This document shows positions 26,599 through 37,988 of a stretch of DNA of 64,000 nucleotides, one piece after another. The DNA is taken from the NCBI GenBank assembly GCA_049487715.1, contig CP150551.1, positions 310,001 to 374,000 of the forward strand. Direction: 5' to 3'. Below the pieces are notes generated by a model. That model ran no database searches and was not told the origin of the DNA. It was given only the letters and a program-made list of their open reading frames with translations. Source of the stretch: Pycnococcus provasolii. Its lineage: Eukaryota > Chlorophyta > Pseudoscourfieldiophyceae > Pseudoscourfieldiales. Within the stretch, counting starts at the first letter, position 1. Each line of letters opens with the position of its first letter. The position numbers and the translations under genes were made by a program.

Positions 26599-27588
26599 CT
26601 ACAAATCTTCCAAACCGAATACTTCCAACGCCACAGCTTTGGCAAAGGCATCCGTGTCGCCGAGGAATGCGATGTCACCCACGTCGTTGTTCTTGCCAAC
26701 GTCGTCAACATAGCGCAATCCGAGCTCCTGACCAACAAGCTCGCGATTAGCCAGCACGCGGAGAGACTGCGGACTCGCGAGCGTTGGCAACGATGCGAAA
26801 GGGTGGACCGTGAGCGACGTTCCCGCGATGATGAGCAAGCGACATTCGCGTATCTCAGGTGCGAGTGCGAAGAATCGCTCAGGAAGAGCCTCGCCGAAGA
26901 AGACGATGCCTGGCTTGACCTTGCCGCCGCACGCTGAACAAGTAGGCTGCTGAGGTTCCGCCCCTTCGCATAGCGACTGTCTCACAAGATCTTCCTGCGC
27001 AGGCGCGCCGCAGTCGATGCAGCTAGCTGTATCAAAGTTACCATGAGCAGCGACTACCATGGACTTCCTTAAGCCTGCTGCAGTCTCGAGGCTATCAATA
27101 TTTTGCGTAAAGCATCGAGTGAGAAGCTGGTGCTCGTCGAGAAGGCTAACGAAGCGATGCATAGCAGTTGGTTTGACTCCGCCGGGGTACAGCTCTCGTG
27201 CGAGTCTGTTGAACGGCTCTGCGTTTTGCCTGTAGAATTGCAAGTCAAAGATTGCCTCTGCGAACGGTAAGTTGTACTCTTGGAGATTGTCGTATAGCCC
27301 CGTACCTGGAGTGCGAAAGTCAGGTAATCCTGCAGATGCTGAAGCGCCTGCTCCAAGCAGCACGACGACCCCACCTTTCGTTTGTTCGTCGAGTAGCTTT
27401 TTCAGGACGCGCGAGGTTGCGCGCACAGCTTCGTGCGACGAAGGCGAGGGCGTTGATAGTGAGGACGCGCAGCGGCGAGCCCAGCGGCGAGCAGCGAGAC
27501 CAGCAACTCCAGCAGCGCCAGCAGCACGCCATGACGGAGCGGCGACGCGCCACGGAGCAGCGGCGAGGCGCCACGAGGGCGTGGGCAT
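26599..27588 (-). CDS. Sirtuin NAD-dependent deacylase, probably mitochondrial
   Basis: A 329-aa class I-like sirtuin (SIRT2/SIRT3 type). The N-terminus from ATG 27588 is rich in Arg, Ala, Trp and Ser with no acids, as in a mitochondrial presequence. An ATG 27 codons upstream adds a Gly/Pro stretch. Motifs: GAGASASAGLPDFR (NAD binding), TQNIDSLE, catalytic His in AHGNF, zinc Cys pairs CIDC and CSAC, and GTSLTVHPFASL. The usual INREPVG is ANRELVG. It likely deacetylates mitochondrial metabolic enzymes (family inference). It is divergent from the zf-HIT gene, with starts about 100 bp apart. Confidence 0.92.
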   Translation of the reverse strand: MPTPSWRLAAAPWRVAAPSWRAAGAAGVAGLAARRWARRCASSLSTPSPSSHEAVRATSRVLKKLLDEQTKGGVVVLLGAGASASAGLPDFRTPGTGLYDNLQEYNLPFAEAIFDLQFYRQNAEPFNRLARELYPGGVKPTAMHRFVSLLDEHQLLTRCFTQNIDSLETAAGLRKSMVVAAHGNFDTASCIDCGAPAQEDLVRQSLCEGAEPQQPTCSACGGKVKPGIVFFGEALPERFFALAPEIRECRLLIIAGTSLTVHPFASLPTLASPQSLRVLANRELVGQELGLRYVDDVGKNNDVGDIAFLGDTDAFAKAVALEVFGLEDL

Positions 27589-27633
27589 GCGCACGGCTGA
27601 GTGAAACAGGGAAAGCGGAGCCCCCGTGCCACC

Positions 27634-27650
27634 ATTAGGGTTAGGGTTAG
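27634..27650. promoter_or_regulatory. Telobox TTAGGGTTAGGGTTAG in divergent promoter
   Basis: Midway between the sirtuin ATG (27588) and the zf-HIT ATG (27690), within a 100-bp promoter. Matches the plant telobox type (AAACCCTAA core on the other strand, without the third A). Confidence 0.5.
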
Positions 27651-27689
27651 TCCCCCCCCCGCCGCACATATTCTCGATGGCCTAGGCCC

Positions 27690-28820
27690 ATGGCGGACTC
27701 GTTTCCTGTGACGTCCTTGGAGCTCTGCGCGGCGTGCTCGACGTCCGCGCCCAAGTACACGTGCCCCGCGTGCGAGCGACAAACGTGCTCGCTCGCGTGC
27801 TACCGAGCACACAACCAAGGCAAGTGCTACCTGCAGCACACCACGTCACACGCGCAACAACAGGCCGACGCGCTCGCAGCCCAAGTCACGACCGAAAGCG
27901 AACGTGACGCGTTTCGACAACTCCTTGGGCGTCACGTGCGTCAGCACAATGACGTGGGCGGTGTTCACTCAGAGGACGGTTCATCATCTGAAGATGATGA
28001 TGTCGCACCTGGTGACGACAACGAGCTCGAAACAATCATAAAGTCTGTGCACCAAAGCGGCGTGCATGTCGCAAGACCCTGGTGGGCTCGTCCGAGTGCG
28101 CGCGCAGACTGCAGCGTGGGCGCAAGAGGAGGGGCGCTTGTGGTCGATGTTGACGGCTTCACGTCACCGCAGAGTGACGATGCCGACAATATTGATACAT
28201 ACGCATCCGTGCCGCCAGCACCGCCGGTGCCACCAGCACCCGTCGCGCAGCTGTCGAACGGCGGCATCACACCGCACCCGAGCGTGCGCCATCAGGTCAC
28301 AGTCGTCACATATGCGTACTGTGTCGCATACGAGGCGGTGGGGGGAGCCATCGCAGAGCTTGCGCATGATGTTGTAGACATTCTTTGGGCCGTCTGCGAA
28401 GCCGTGGAGGGGAAGTCGGCAAGCGGTTCTCCTTCCCTCGTCGTGCGCTCGGCGTCTGCGGCATGGGAGCATTGCCTCTGCATTGGTGCCAACGCATGCG
28501 TCTCACCAGTTGCAACTAATGACGACGCACAACGTCGGTCCTTTGCTATTCTTGTGGCACAGCACGGCGCGCTAGCCATCCTTGCCATTGGCCGCGGCGC
28601 CTTGCTGCGTATGCTTAATCACGCGAGCGATGCGTGCAGCGCCGTTCTCGCCACGCACGGTGATAGCATGAACAGTGTGCCGCTGCGCCGGGCGAGGCGA
28701 CGTCGTGCCAATGCACTGCATCGACGCATTGCCTTTCTATCCAGCGTCGTTGCACATGCCGTAGATGTCGATGCATGGCATGCGGAGGCTGAGCAGGCTC
28801 TCATTTCTGTACTACTGTAA
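27690..28820 (+). CDS. zf-HIT protein, ZNHIT2-like
   Basis: A 376-aa protein with an N-terminal HIT zinc finger: CAAC...YTCPACERQTCSLACYRAH followed by a final Cys. Downstream are an acidic linker and PWWARPS, which resembles the PPW.PWW motif after the finger of ZNHIT2. A helical C-terminus follows (YAYCVAYEAVGGAIAELAHDVVDIL). ZNHIT2 works with R2TP/Hsp90 in U5 snRNP assembly. Other HIT proteins (BCD1, ZNHIT3) act in box C/D snoRNP assembly. The finger call is secure and the subfamily is tentative. Confidence 0.7.
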   Translation: MADSFPVTSLELCAACSTSAPKYTCPACERQTCSLACYRAHNQGKCYLQHTTSHAQQQADALAAQVTTESERDAFRQLLGRHVRQHNDVGGVHSEDGSSSEDDDVAPGDDNELETIIKSVHQSGVHVARPWWARPSARADCSVGARGGALVVDVDGFTSPQSDDADNIDTYASVPPAPPVPPAPVAQLSNGGITPHPSVRHQVTVVTYAYCVAYEAVGGAIAELAHDVVDILWAVCEAVEGKSASGSPSLVVRSASAAWEHCLCIGANACVSPVATNDDAQRRSFAILVAQHGALAILAIGRGALLRMLNHASDACSAVLATHGDSMNSVPLRRARRRRANALHRRIAFLSSVVAHAVDVDAWHAEAEQALISVLL

Positions 28821-28883
28821 TGTAAGCATTATGTTTTGAGAAAGCACATATGTGCAATTACACAATTGATGGGCAGAGGGAGT

Positions 28884-28899
28884 GTGTGTGTGTGTGTGT

Positions 28900-28960
<61 letters not shown>

Positions 28961-29012
28961 GGAGTGTGTGGTAAATGGGAAGGGTGTGTGGGTGTGTGTG
29001 GGGGGGTGTCTT
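28884..29012. repeat. (GT)n microsatellite
   Basis: Long GT/TG dinucleotide run in the convergent spacer between the zf-HIT and importin genes. All frames through it are repeat artefacts. Confidence 0.95.
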
Positions 29013-29079
29013 CAATCCCTTTTAGTGGCCATACGCCCATTGGCCAAATGTCTTCTCATTATAGACTTTCGTCTGCATC

Positions 29080-32000
29080 TCATGACGAGACGAGAGGAAC
29101 AATGATGCTTTGTGCCCACTGCGCCGTAGAGTTCACTCTATCGTCGACACTAAGGCTGCCGGTGATGCAATCCTGAAGAAATCCTTGCCAGAAACGTTTC
29201 TGCTTGAATGCAGTCGCGATATGCGGCTTGAGGCAGTCGGCACTGTCACCAAGCGAACCCGCCAGTGTCTTCGCGACCTCGTGAGTCTTTTCCGAGTCCA
29301 TCGCAACATCCTCGCAGAATTTGAAGTATTCGTTCAGGTACGACACAATTTCTGGCCTAAAGAAAGGATTAGGCTTCTCCGGCTCGCCCGGCTTAGGCTT
29401 GAATCCTTGCATCATGCCACTGTACGCCTCCAACACACCAACGCGGAGATTGTTGGCGTACTCCGCGACGTCCTCGTCATCCTCCGTCTCGCTCGCCGCG
29501 AGCTCCCTGTGCCTCGTTGGCGATCCACACATCATCGCGGCAGATGTGAGGACGGGAAGCGCGTACGGCAGATACTTCTCGTAGTTGGGGCCAACCGCAA
29601 GAGCAATTTCCCCAAAGCACGAGAGCATTCCAGGCTTGACGCTTCGATGCAAATCCGGGGATCGCAGATCTTCCAGCAGCACGAGCATAATCTTGTCGCA
29701 GAATGGCAGAATCTTGTCCTCCATGGCTCGGCATATGTCACCAACCACGCCAACCGTGACAGTGCAAACGTCTTTGTCGCGAATGTTCTTCAGACCCGCG
29801 TCAATGTACACGAACAGGTGCGAAAGGTACTTCTCGAACTCCGGCCCGACGACAGACGCGAGCGTTCCAATCGCGAGCATGCACTCCTCGTGTACGGTCG
29901 GCTGGCTCTTGTCATCACCATTCACTGCGGCGGGCTGCGATCCGTCAAGCAAGCCCTTCGAGGTCAGCTGCAACACCTGCAGGAACGACGCCATGATGTG
30001 GTCAGCAAATTGCTTCAAATAAATGATCGTGTCGTCCTTCTCTGCCAGCCGCGTCATAATCACCTGCAGCGTGCCGCAGAGCAGCCCCTGCACCTCCATG
30101 TTACGCTGCGCCTCCATCTGTGCCGAGACGTTGGGCTCCAGCGCTACCGGTGTGCCACTCTCCGCAGCCTGCATCCTCTGGGCAACCTCATTCAGCTTCT
30201 GCAGAACCACAGGCACGAGCTGCGTGATGACGGGCAGCTGGTCGTTCGCGGCGCTGCGCACCACCTCATTGAGCGCCTCGTACGCCGAAACGCGCAGCTT
30301 CGTCGCTTGTTGGCCGGCGTCGGTTCGCGCACCCGTCTGAAGCAGTGCGGCGATGATCATCTGGTTGTACGGCGAAAGCGCGCCGGAGGGCTTATCGCAG
30401 TCGTCGCCGAAGCCGGACGCGAGGTGCGCCAGAGCGCAGCACACGCGCTCCGCGATGTGGGGCCGATCGACGGCGCACTCGAGCAACGCGTTCACGACGC
30501 GTGGCAGGTTCTCGGCATTAATGACGCCGCTCGACGCGCTGTCCGCGCCACTTCCTGGCGCACCCGTTGTGGACGTCGAGCCGGCGGCACCCGCGGGATT
30601 GCTCGCCGCGTCGTCCAACAGCTCTTCCGCATCGGCATCGTAGTTCGTCCCGTGCAGCAGCTCGCATATGCGCGAAATCGCCCACGCTGTGGTGTCCTTG
30701 ACGTTGTAGTTCGTGTCAGACTTGAGCGCGGTGAGAAGGAAGTCGAGGCCCATCGCCACGAGAGGCTTGAGTTTCTCGCGTCTAGGCCCCTCGAGGATTG
30801 ACCCGAAGGCGAACGTTGCCGCCTCGCGCTGCCTCCATTCCGCGCCCGTGATGTGCATTTTGACAAACTCCATCACAGGGTCGACAATCTGGTCGCGCAC
30901 CGTGGCGGCAGCGAGCTGCAGGCAGCAGCCCGCGGCCATCGACAGATTCCACGCGCCGTCGTCCTCAACTTGGTCCTCCTCCTGCTTCATCATCGTCTCG
31001 AGCAGGAGTGGCACGAGCCCTGGAAGTGCCTGCTGAATGAAGTAGTGGTGAACGACGCTATGTGAGCTGCCGTCACTCGTTGCCTCATCAATCTCCTCCT
31101 GCAGCGCGATCTCCTCGTCGCAGATGGTGCTCCACACCTCAATTGCCTGCAGTGCAACCTCCTCCTGGTCTTGTCGGGTAATCTTGCCCGTGATATTGAA
31201 CAGCTCCACGATGTACTTGGGCATAACCTTGTAGTACTCGGCGCAAACGTCGACGATCGCCTCAAGCGACGTTTGCCTGAGCCTTGCGTCAGCCGCCACG
31301 CACCCTTCGCACAGCGTCTGCATGATGACGTCCCTCTCGTTCTCCTTTTCGAAGTTGGCGGACGCGAACTGCAGCGCGTTGCTCAGCGCGGTGCACGCCG
31401 CGATGCGCACCTCCATCACCTCCGTGGCAGCCATTCCACCAACCACCGCGGTGAGGACCGCGTTGACCTGCGCCGGCTCGAGGTGCTCCGGCTCGAGCTC
31501 CTCGCAGACGAAGCCGAGGCACTCGAGCGTCGCTCGCCTGAGAACGGCGCTTGCTCCTGGCGATCGCATGTGGTTAAGAAGACTGTCGATGAGGTCTGGC
31601 CAGGTGCCCTTGGGAACCTCGACAGCTGCCATCTTGCCGATCACCTGTGCAGCGCCAAGCGCCGCCTCGTGTGCTGCGGAAGCCAGAGTGGTGACGAGCT
31701 GGCCTTTGACGTGTGCGGTGACGTTGGCTGGCAGCTGAAGGTACAGCTGTTCGAACGCCGCCTTCCTCGTCGCCTCCTTGGCGTCGAGCACGTTCTTAAG
31801 GATGAGCGAGGCGAGTCGTCGTCCAGCGAGAGGCTTCGTTTCGTTCGCGAGCTCCGCCGTCATTGAGATGAAGAAGGATGGATACTGCGCTTCCTGGAAC
31901 TGTCTTATTTGATCTTCCGCCGCCTTTCGCGTGACGGGTTCCGCGGACTGCGCTTGTTGTAGCATCTGCAAGAAAAAAAACAAAGCAAGAAAGGTGGATC

Positions 32001-32450
32001 GTGTGTGTGTCGTGTGTGTTGTGAGTTTGCGTGCCTGAGAAGATAGATGTCCCAACAAAACCCGTGTGTCCGATGGAGAAGGCAAGATCCACCACGAGAT
32101 GAGCACAGCGGCGGCATCCTCTCAACCGCCGGTAGTCACTTATACAGGAGCTACACCCCACATCGCGCCCGATCCGCATACTGGCCATCGCAAAGCACGG
32201 ATGAGGCGGGGTTAGGGACGTCTCTGACTCGGCAAGCACACATCCTGCACGCTGAGATGCCCATCCCCAAAAACGAAACTGGCGTGGTCTGGTACCAACC
32301 ACACGCATATGGAGATACATAGAAGCGCGTATAAAAGCACATATAAACATGAAAAGACGAAGAACTTACCGCCGTGACTTCGAAGACGGAGGGCTGCTGA
32401 CTTGGAGCGCCGCCGGTCTGCTGCTGTGCCTGTTGTGGAGCTTCCGCCAT
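29080..32450 (-). CDS. KPNB1: Importin subunit beta-1 (two exons)
   Basis: Nuclear import receptor of 988 residues after splicing. Exon 1 is 32370-32450 (27 codons) and exon 2 is 29080-31965. The 404-nt intron has donor GCG/GTAAGT and acceptor a pyrimidine run then GCAG/ATG. The junction reads SVFEVTA-MLQQAQSAEP, matching the importin-beta N-terminus. The rest is HEAT-repeat helices with the Armadillo-like stretch RRLASLILKN, an acidic loop near QEEIDEATSD, and the C-terminal helices WQGFLQDCITGS. It binds importin-alpha or cargo and Ran-GTP at the nuclear pore. It is longer than the usual 870-880 residues because of Ala/Ser/Gly-rich insertions (for example NPAGAAGSTSTTGAPGSGAD). The intron contains a GGTTAGGG motif at 32212. 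Confidence 0.95.
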
Positions 32451-34373
32451 GGTTGCTACAGGTATTGTATCTGCACAGGCAGGCGTGTGTGGAAGCGTGA
32501 AAATGAGGAGAAGAGGGGAAGGGGGCGCGAACGGAGCTGAGAGGTGCGCGAAGCAGGCCGAACAGGGGACGAAAACGGGCTCTAGGAGGGATCCCCGAAA
32601 TGGGTGCTGTTTGTTCCGCGCCGCCTGACTGCGATCAGGGTTCGGATTATTGTTAACTCTTCCTCAAGTTTAGGGTTTGGGGGTTTAGGGTTTGGGGGGT
32701 TTATTAGGGTTTTGGATGTTTGGGTTTTCCGTTGTCCTGGTCTTGCTTTGGCTGTTTGAGTTTGGGCTTGCCTCGGGAGTTAAAAAAAATGGTGTACCTG
32801 GTAAAATTGACTCAACCTTTTGTAGAGAGTCGACTTTCGACTATTTTGTCAAGTGTTAGCCTGTGAATGCAGTGATGAAGTGCTCTGTCGCTACTCTTTG
32901 CGTGGACCAGGGTGTGATCCCCGTGAACAAGAAGGAAAACGTTCCATTGTAGACTTGGCCTTTGGAAGGCTTCAGGTTTGTATTCGGCGGTTTCCGCCAT
33001 TGCCTTTGTGTTTTTGGCTTCGACCTTCGCCTGGTAGGAAGTACATCTTAGTGCTGCGACACTGAAAAGTGAATTCTGCCACTCACTTTTTTCACGGTTT
33101 GCGAAATGCCAGCTGAGGGAAGAATATCCCCGCTCATCGACAAGTGTGGCGGCCGACCAAAAAAAAATGCTACCAAAATCGTAATAATCGACTCGAATAG
33201 GCTATCATCGCACAAGTAGTTAAAACGCTGCTGACTTTCCGAAGACATTATCTCGGAAACCCGACAGTCCGGCTTGCAAGCCAGAGAATTGTCCATGAGC
33301 CATGATGCAATACGAGAAAAACACGTGACGAAACACGCACGATTTGTTTTCGAATATTCGCGAATAGCCCTAGCGAGCATGCGGGTAAATATCCGACCCG
33401 TTTAGGACCAGACTGTACCCTCCGTGTAAGGTGCTGCTTGCAACCCCTCGAGGCCCCGACACCCGAGGCTCCTTTGGGAAGAAAGAATCAAAACTTTGTC
33501 TGGCTTTTCTTTTCATAGAGGCGATCGACAGATGCATCCGACTGTCCGACCATCCGTGAGCCCACATCACTGACGACAACGGCACGATGCAACGAGGCCG
33601 ATCGCCCTGCTCAGTCCCCCCATGCTAATGATAACATACGCGAATAGGATCTGCGAGTGGATTTGTTTGATCATTTCATCTTTGGCATTTCATTCTGATC
33701 AGCATCAGCAGGGCTCCAGGCAACGGAACAGCAAAGTGGCAAAGCAACGCTTCGAAGCAGCAAAGTGGCTGGTTGCCTGGTTGCAGCACTCTGCCTCTGG
33801 TACAAAGCAGACAGACTTGTCAAGTAGGACGACAGGGAGCGCAGCAGACAGAAAGACGGACAGACAGACGGTAGCGTTGCAACCACTGCACGGGTCGTGC
33901 AAGGCGGCCCTCCAGCGGTGCGGTAGTACATACTCAGCACACGCCCACACACGCAAACGGCATACTGCCGACATACCGGCCTCGCCTCGTCCAACGAGAC
34001 ATACACACGTACGTACGTGTGCCTCGTCGGCCGGCTGGCGCACGGGGAGACCGTACCGTACGTAGCTCGACGCACGGAGCTGCGCTGCCATCAGCCTCAG
34101 CCATCTAACGCACGAACGAGCGACGCGAGCTAGGCACGAGGCCTCGCGCGGGTGGCAGGCGGTGACGGCCGCGGGCGGTGGCGGCTGTTGAGCAGAGGCG
34201 GGACGGACGGGTACTCGGACGGGTAGTCGGATATCTATCTATCCCTCGGGCGCATCCCCCTCAGTGCAGCCCACGGCGGGAACAGGAAAGGGCGGCGCCG
34301 TTCGGACTTGACGCACCAAACAAAACACCGGCCCCGCACACCCACTCGAAATATCTCTCTCCCCCCCCTTGAC
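32451..34373. other. Long gene-poor spacer
   Basis: Divergent interval of 1.9 kb between importin and the TRB-like gene. It holds a GGGATCCCC motif (32588-32596) and TTTAGGGTTT repeats (32669-32720) near importin. A lower-GC central part (32750-33700) and a GC-rich right part follow, the latter with an 18-bp palindrome at 34004-34021 and a tandem AGCAAAGTGGC step near 33727-33770. Open frames reach about 147 codons without domains. No gene is supported. Confidence 0.55.
34004..34021. repeat. Perfect 18-bp palindrome
   Basis: CACACGTACGTACGTGTG reads identically on both strands. It lies about 350 bp upstream of the TRB-like gene. Confidence 0.9.
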
Positions 34374-36437
34374 ATGCCCGGCGGCGGAGGAGACCGGCGG
34401 CGTGCCGCAAACGACGGTTCGGCCGCGCGCGGCTACCGCGTGTGGAGCGCACACGAGGTCTCCGTGCTTTGCTCGGCTGTGCGGAAACACGGCGTCAGCA
34501 GCTGGGAGGTGATGCGACAAGACACGGACTTTCCAACACTCAAGTGCGTTTTTTGAACTGAACAGCCGTGAAAACGTCAACACGGAGACATGGTGGAAGC
34601 TTACCTAGGAAATAAATATTCGCACCTGTGCTCACACCACTTCCCACGTCCACACGAAAACGAAATCAGGCTACGCAGCGGCGTTCAGCTCAAGGACAAG
34701 TGGCGCAACCTCATCAAGTTCAACCACATCAGCCCTGCAGACTTCTGCTTTGCGACAATCACCACCACCAACGCCGCCGCGACGGCGGCAGCCACGACCA
34801 CCACCACGACCACCACCAACGCCACTGTCGCAGCGCAGCCGGTTCAAAGCAAAAAGAAGAGCAGAGCTGGACCGCTTGCCAACAAGCCTGCGAAGGCGCC
34901 AGCGCAGCGAAAGCCACGTCCAAAGATTAACAGCGTCAGTGCAGGCAACTCCGGCTCGGCGGCTGGCTCTGCACCAGCCTCGCCAAGTGCCACTGAGCCG
35001 CCTGCACCTCCTCCGCAGCTCGCACCCATCGAAGTCGAGCGTGAGGAGAACATCAAACGCAACGCAATGGCGCTCAAACGTCTTCTCGTGACGGCGGGTG
35101 TTGCTGCTGTCGATGAAATGAAGACCACGTCCGAGGGATCAGCGCCTTCACAGCAACAGCAGAACGACAGCAGCGGGAGCACGCAAGGGATAGTGGGCAA
35201 GCAGCAGGATCCTCCGGCAACGCGCAAGAGTACGCGCATCGCCACGCAGGGTCGACGCAACTACGCGGAGGACGCAGCCGTGTCAGTGTCAGTGCACGAA
35301 GCTGTCGTGGCCGAGGTTCCGCCACCACGTGTCACTCGTGTCGTGCGTGCGGCGGCAAATCCCACAGGTGTTGACGAGGATCGTCGATTTGGCATCTACG
35401 ACGAGCGCCGGTACAGGCGCATTCCGCGTACGTCGCCAACCGGCACAACGGAAAGTCTCGACGGTGCCATGGCGGCTCCGCCGCCACCACCACCCGCCGA
35501 GGATGACGGGATGGCAGTTTGGGTGCGAGTACCCGACGCGTGGGGAATCCATCGCTCGCGCTCTCGAAAGCCTGTGCGAAGGCCACGCGCAGGTGTGCTA
35601 GCGCTTAGCGGCAATAGCGACGACGACGACGACGACGATGATGATGACAACTTTATCGATGACGACCACTTTGACCACGACCACCACAACGTTCATGCCA
35701 TGATGAATCACCACGGAGCTCATTTCGATGCACCCTCCTCCTCTGACGACGACGACGAGGAAGAAGCGTATGAAGTTTGCGAAATGCCAGTCATGGGATC
35801 TGCCAGGGGTTTGCCGTCATTGCCTCCATTTGGCCGCGTCTATGGTGAACCTGACTCCGAGCAGGAGGACGACGACGAGGAGGACGACGACGAGGAGGAG
35901 GAGGACGACGACGACGACGAGGACGACGACGAAGATTCCGAGCCAGAGGATGACTCAGATGATCTCGCCATGGGACGGACAACACTGCCTTTGGATCATC
36001 CGCCGGCCAAACGAGCTCTCGAGCCAAGTGACGATGACTCGCCCGTCTCTCCGAAGCGTTCACGGCAACTAGCAAAAGTTGCCACGGCCATGCCCCTCAT
36101 ATTTCCCGCCACGGATGCGGTGGCAGATGCAGCATCGACGGTCCCTGTTCTGGATCCCGTTCCCACGCTCTTGCCTGTGCCATCGCAACCTCAGAGCGCA
36201 TTACTGCGAAAGGTGAGCCTTGGAACTCCTTCGCATGGCACCCTCGGGCGCCCGAGCCATCCGGGTGGCGGTGTGCCCTGGGTGCCTTTCGACGGCGAGC
36301 CGTTCGCTCCTCCCGAGAATGCGGACGTAGGAGGACCCGTCGTGCGAGGCATGAGCAGTGTTGCGGATGCACTTTGTGAATATGGGCTTGAGGGGCCAAC
36401 ATTCGAGCTACCTATCGAACTGCCGCCGATCGAGTGA
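34374..36437 (+). CDS. TRB/SMH-like Myb telobox-binding protein (two exons)
   Basis: Exons 34374-34543 and 34670-36437; the 126-nt intron has donor AA/GTGCGT and acceptor TCAG/G. The joined protein is 645 residues. The N-terminal single Myb domain is split by the intron and reads YRVWSAHEVSVLCSAVRKHG, SSWEVM, then FPTLKLRSGVQLKDKWRNLI. The LRS-x-V-x-LKDKWRN block is the telobox signature shared by plant TRB/SMH and animal TRF proteins, which bind telomeric repeats. Plant TRB proteins also bind promoter teloboxes. No histone H1-like domain is visible. The remainder is low-complexity: a Thr run, Gln-Ser stretches and long Asp/Glu tracts (35618-35945), with a conserved-looking Pro-rich end. It probably acts in the nucleus. 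Confidence 0.8.
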
Positions 36438-36624
36438 AGAGTCGGATGGAAGTGCTCAGGACGCTCATTTGAGCCCAAAGTTGTTGTTTGGTGAACGGCG
36501 GGTGCTTTGTTGGACGCCACCACCCTTTGCAAACTGGTAACAAAAAATTCTTATCCTACTGCTCTTGTGCAAAAATTCGGTTGAAAACTTCTTGTCAAGC
36601 TCCTTTTTGCCAAAGATGTGTGAA

Positions 36625-36672
36625 CGGATGACCGCTTGACGAAAGTAAAGTACATTCCATTACTGAATGAGC
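36625..36672 (-). promoter_or_regulatory. Shared 3'-UTR element, copy B (AIG1-like gene)
   Basis: Minus-strand sequence begins 47 nt after the stop at 36701: TCATTCAGTAATGGAATGTA, then CTTTACTTT and a diverged CGTCAAGCGGTCATCC. The left part is identical to copy C over about 30 nt. Confidence 0.6.
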
Positions 36673-36700
36673 AAACATAGTCTATTACAACACACGAAAC

Positions 36701-37645
36701 CTATGGCCAAATTGTGTAGTGGCGGCTCAACATCTTCAATGCCGCGGTCACGCTCAGCGCAAAGCCTGTTACCGCGAAGTAGAAAACGATCCATCGCAGC
36801 GGCTTGCGTCCGAGAAACTCAGTCATGAATGGGTATGGGTAATACCCTCCGTTAAGGTAAGAGACGGTGTTGACGAGGATGAGGTAGGCGAGCGCGAAGC
36901 ACATCGCGATGACAGTGTCGTTGACAGGGATAGACGAAAGCAGCGCGCGTCGCTTGACGACGGTGATGTCGACGATGGCGAGCAGCAACGGAGGAACGTG
37001 TCCTCTGATCATGTTTTCGGAAAACCCGCCAACGTGCTTATCCCAATACCTGCGCACAGCCTTGAAGTCTGGCCCATTCCACACAAGCACGAAGAACAAA
37101 ATACTAACAATGCACCCCAAGGCACCAGCAAAAGTGGCGGCGGCGTGTGTGAGGAACACAACGCGCCTTGCACTGGGGCAAAGCCATTCGGACTGTTCCG
37201 CCAACGACCCACTCCCTTTGGTGTCGCACCCGTTCGCCGCAAGTGCCACCTCCGCGATGGCGTTGGACGTGTAGCACACAAACTGCGACGTGACACCCTC
37301 AAATGTGAGATAGGTGAGGCTTCCGAGCGGCGTGTTCGTGACGTGAAACTTGTGTTTGTCGAGGTACGGAAATGCGCCCACGGTAACGTCCGAGAGCACA
37401 ACGCACGAGCATAACGCGAGCATGACGGCGCAGAGGATCCGCGCGGAGCCCGCAGGGGCGAGACCATCGAGAGCAGAAACAGATGATGCAGAAGAGACAG
37501 CCAAGGAGAGAGCCACGACATTAAAGAAGACGAACAAAATCAAAATTATGATCAGGTTTCGAATCAAATTCAAGCGCTTGTACGCCATGAACGACGGAGC
37601 GTCGTGAGGCGTCAGAGGGTGGAAGCCATGAGTTGTGTCCACCAT
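36701..37645 (-). CDS. Polytopic membrane protein, AIG1/FAR-17a-like
   Basis: A 314-aa protein with about six membrane helices. The C-terminal half has GHVPPLLLAIVDITVV, then AYLILVNTVSYLNGGYYPYPFMTEF. This resembles the AIG1/ADTRP (FAR-17a) family, where a membrane His before a Pro-Leu stretch and a Y-P-x-x-L/F motif recur. Those proteins are threonine hydrolases of branched fatty-acid esters. The match rests on pattern and topology only. An N-terminal Asn/Leu-rich helix (LNLIRNLIIILILFVFFNVV) starts the membrane part. Confidence 0.45.
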   Translation of the reverse strand: MVDTTHGFHPLTPHDAPSFMAYKRLNLIRNLIIILILFVFFNVVALSLAVSSASSVSALDGLAPAGSARILCAVMLALCSCVVLSDVTVGAFPYLDKHKFHVTNTPLGSLTYLTFEGVTSQFVCYTSNAIAEVALAANGCDTKGSGSLAEQSEWLCPSARRVVFLTHAAATFAGALGCIVSILFFVLVWNGPDFKAVRRYWDKHVGGFSENMIRGHVPPLLLAIVDITVVKRRALLSSIPVNDTVIAMCFALAYLILVNTVSYLNGGYYPYPFMTEFLGRKPLRWIVFYFAVTGFALSVTAALKMLSRHYTIWP

Positions 37646-37988
37646 AGGAGCTGAACGAACGAAGGAGCGGATCGGAGGAGCGGAGGAGCGGAGGCGGAGG
37701 AGCGGAGGAGGAGGCGGAAGATTTTAGAATAACGCCATACCACGACACGCGGTACCTTTACGGGTACACGGTCGGAGCCCAAACCCCAAACCCAAAACCA
37801 ACCCCTAACCCAAACCCCCAAAAAAAATAACACAAAAAGTTCGGGTTAGGGTTTTATAAGGGGGGGGAAGCGCTTTAGGGTTATAGGTTGGTATGGTTAA
37901 GAGTATATCACTTTTGACGTTTCACGTTCAGGTATCAGGCGTTGCGTTGTTGTTAGTCTATTGGCTTATTATTGCTGCAATCTTGGTG
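37646..37988. promoter_or_regulatory. Spacer with degenerate telomeric motifs
   Basis: Upstream of the AIG1-like gene and downstream of the LON-domain gene. It contains GGCGGAGGAGCGGAGG repeats (37670-37720), CCCAAACCCC/CCCTAACCC variants (37778-37820) and GGGTTAGGGTTTT (37843-37855). No gene is seen. Confidence 0.5.

Noticed and set aside
29110-30801. 563-codon plus frame across importin
   Set aside because: Antisense shadow. The importin frame has clear homology.
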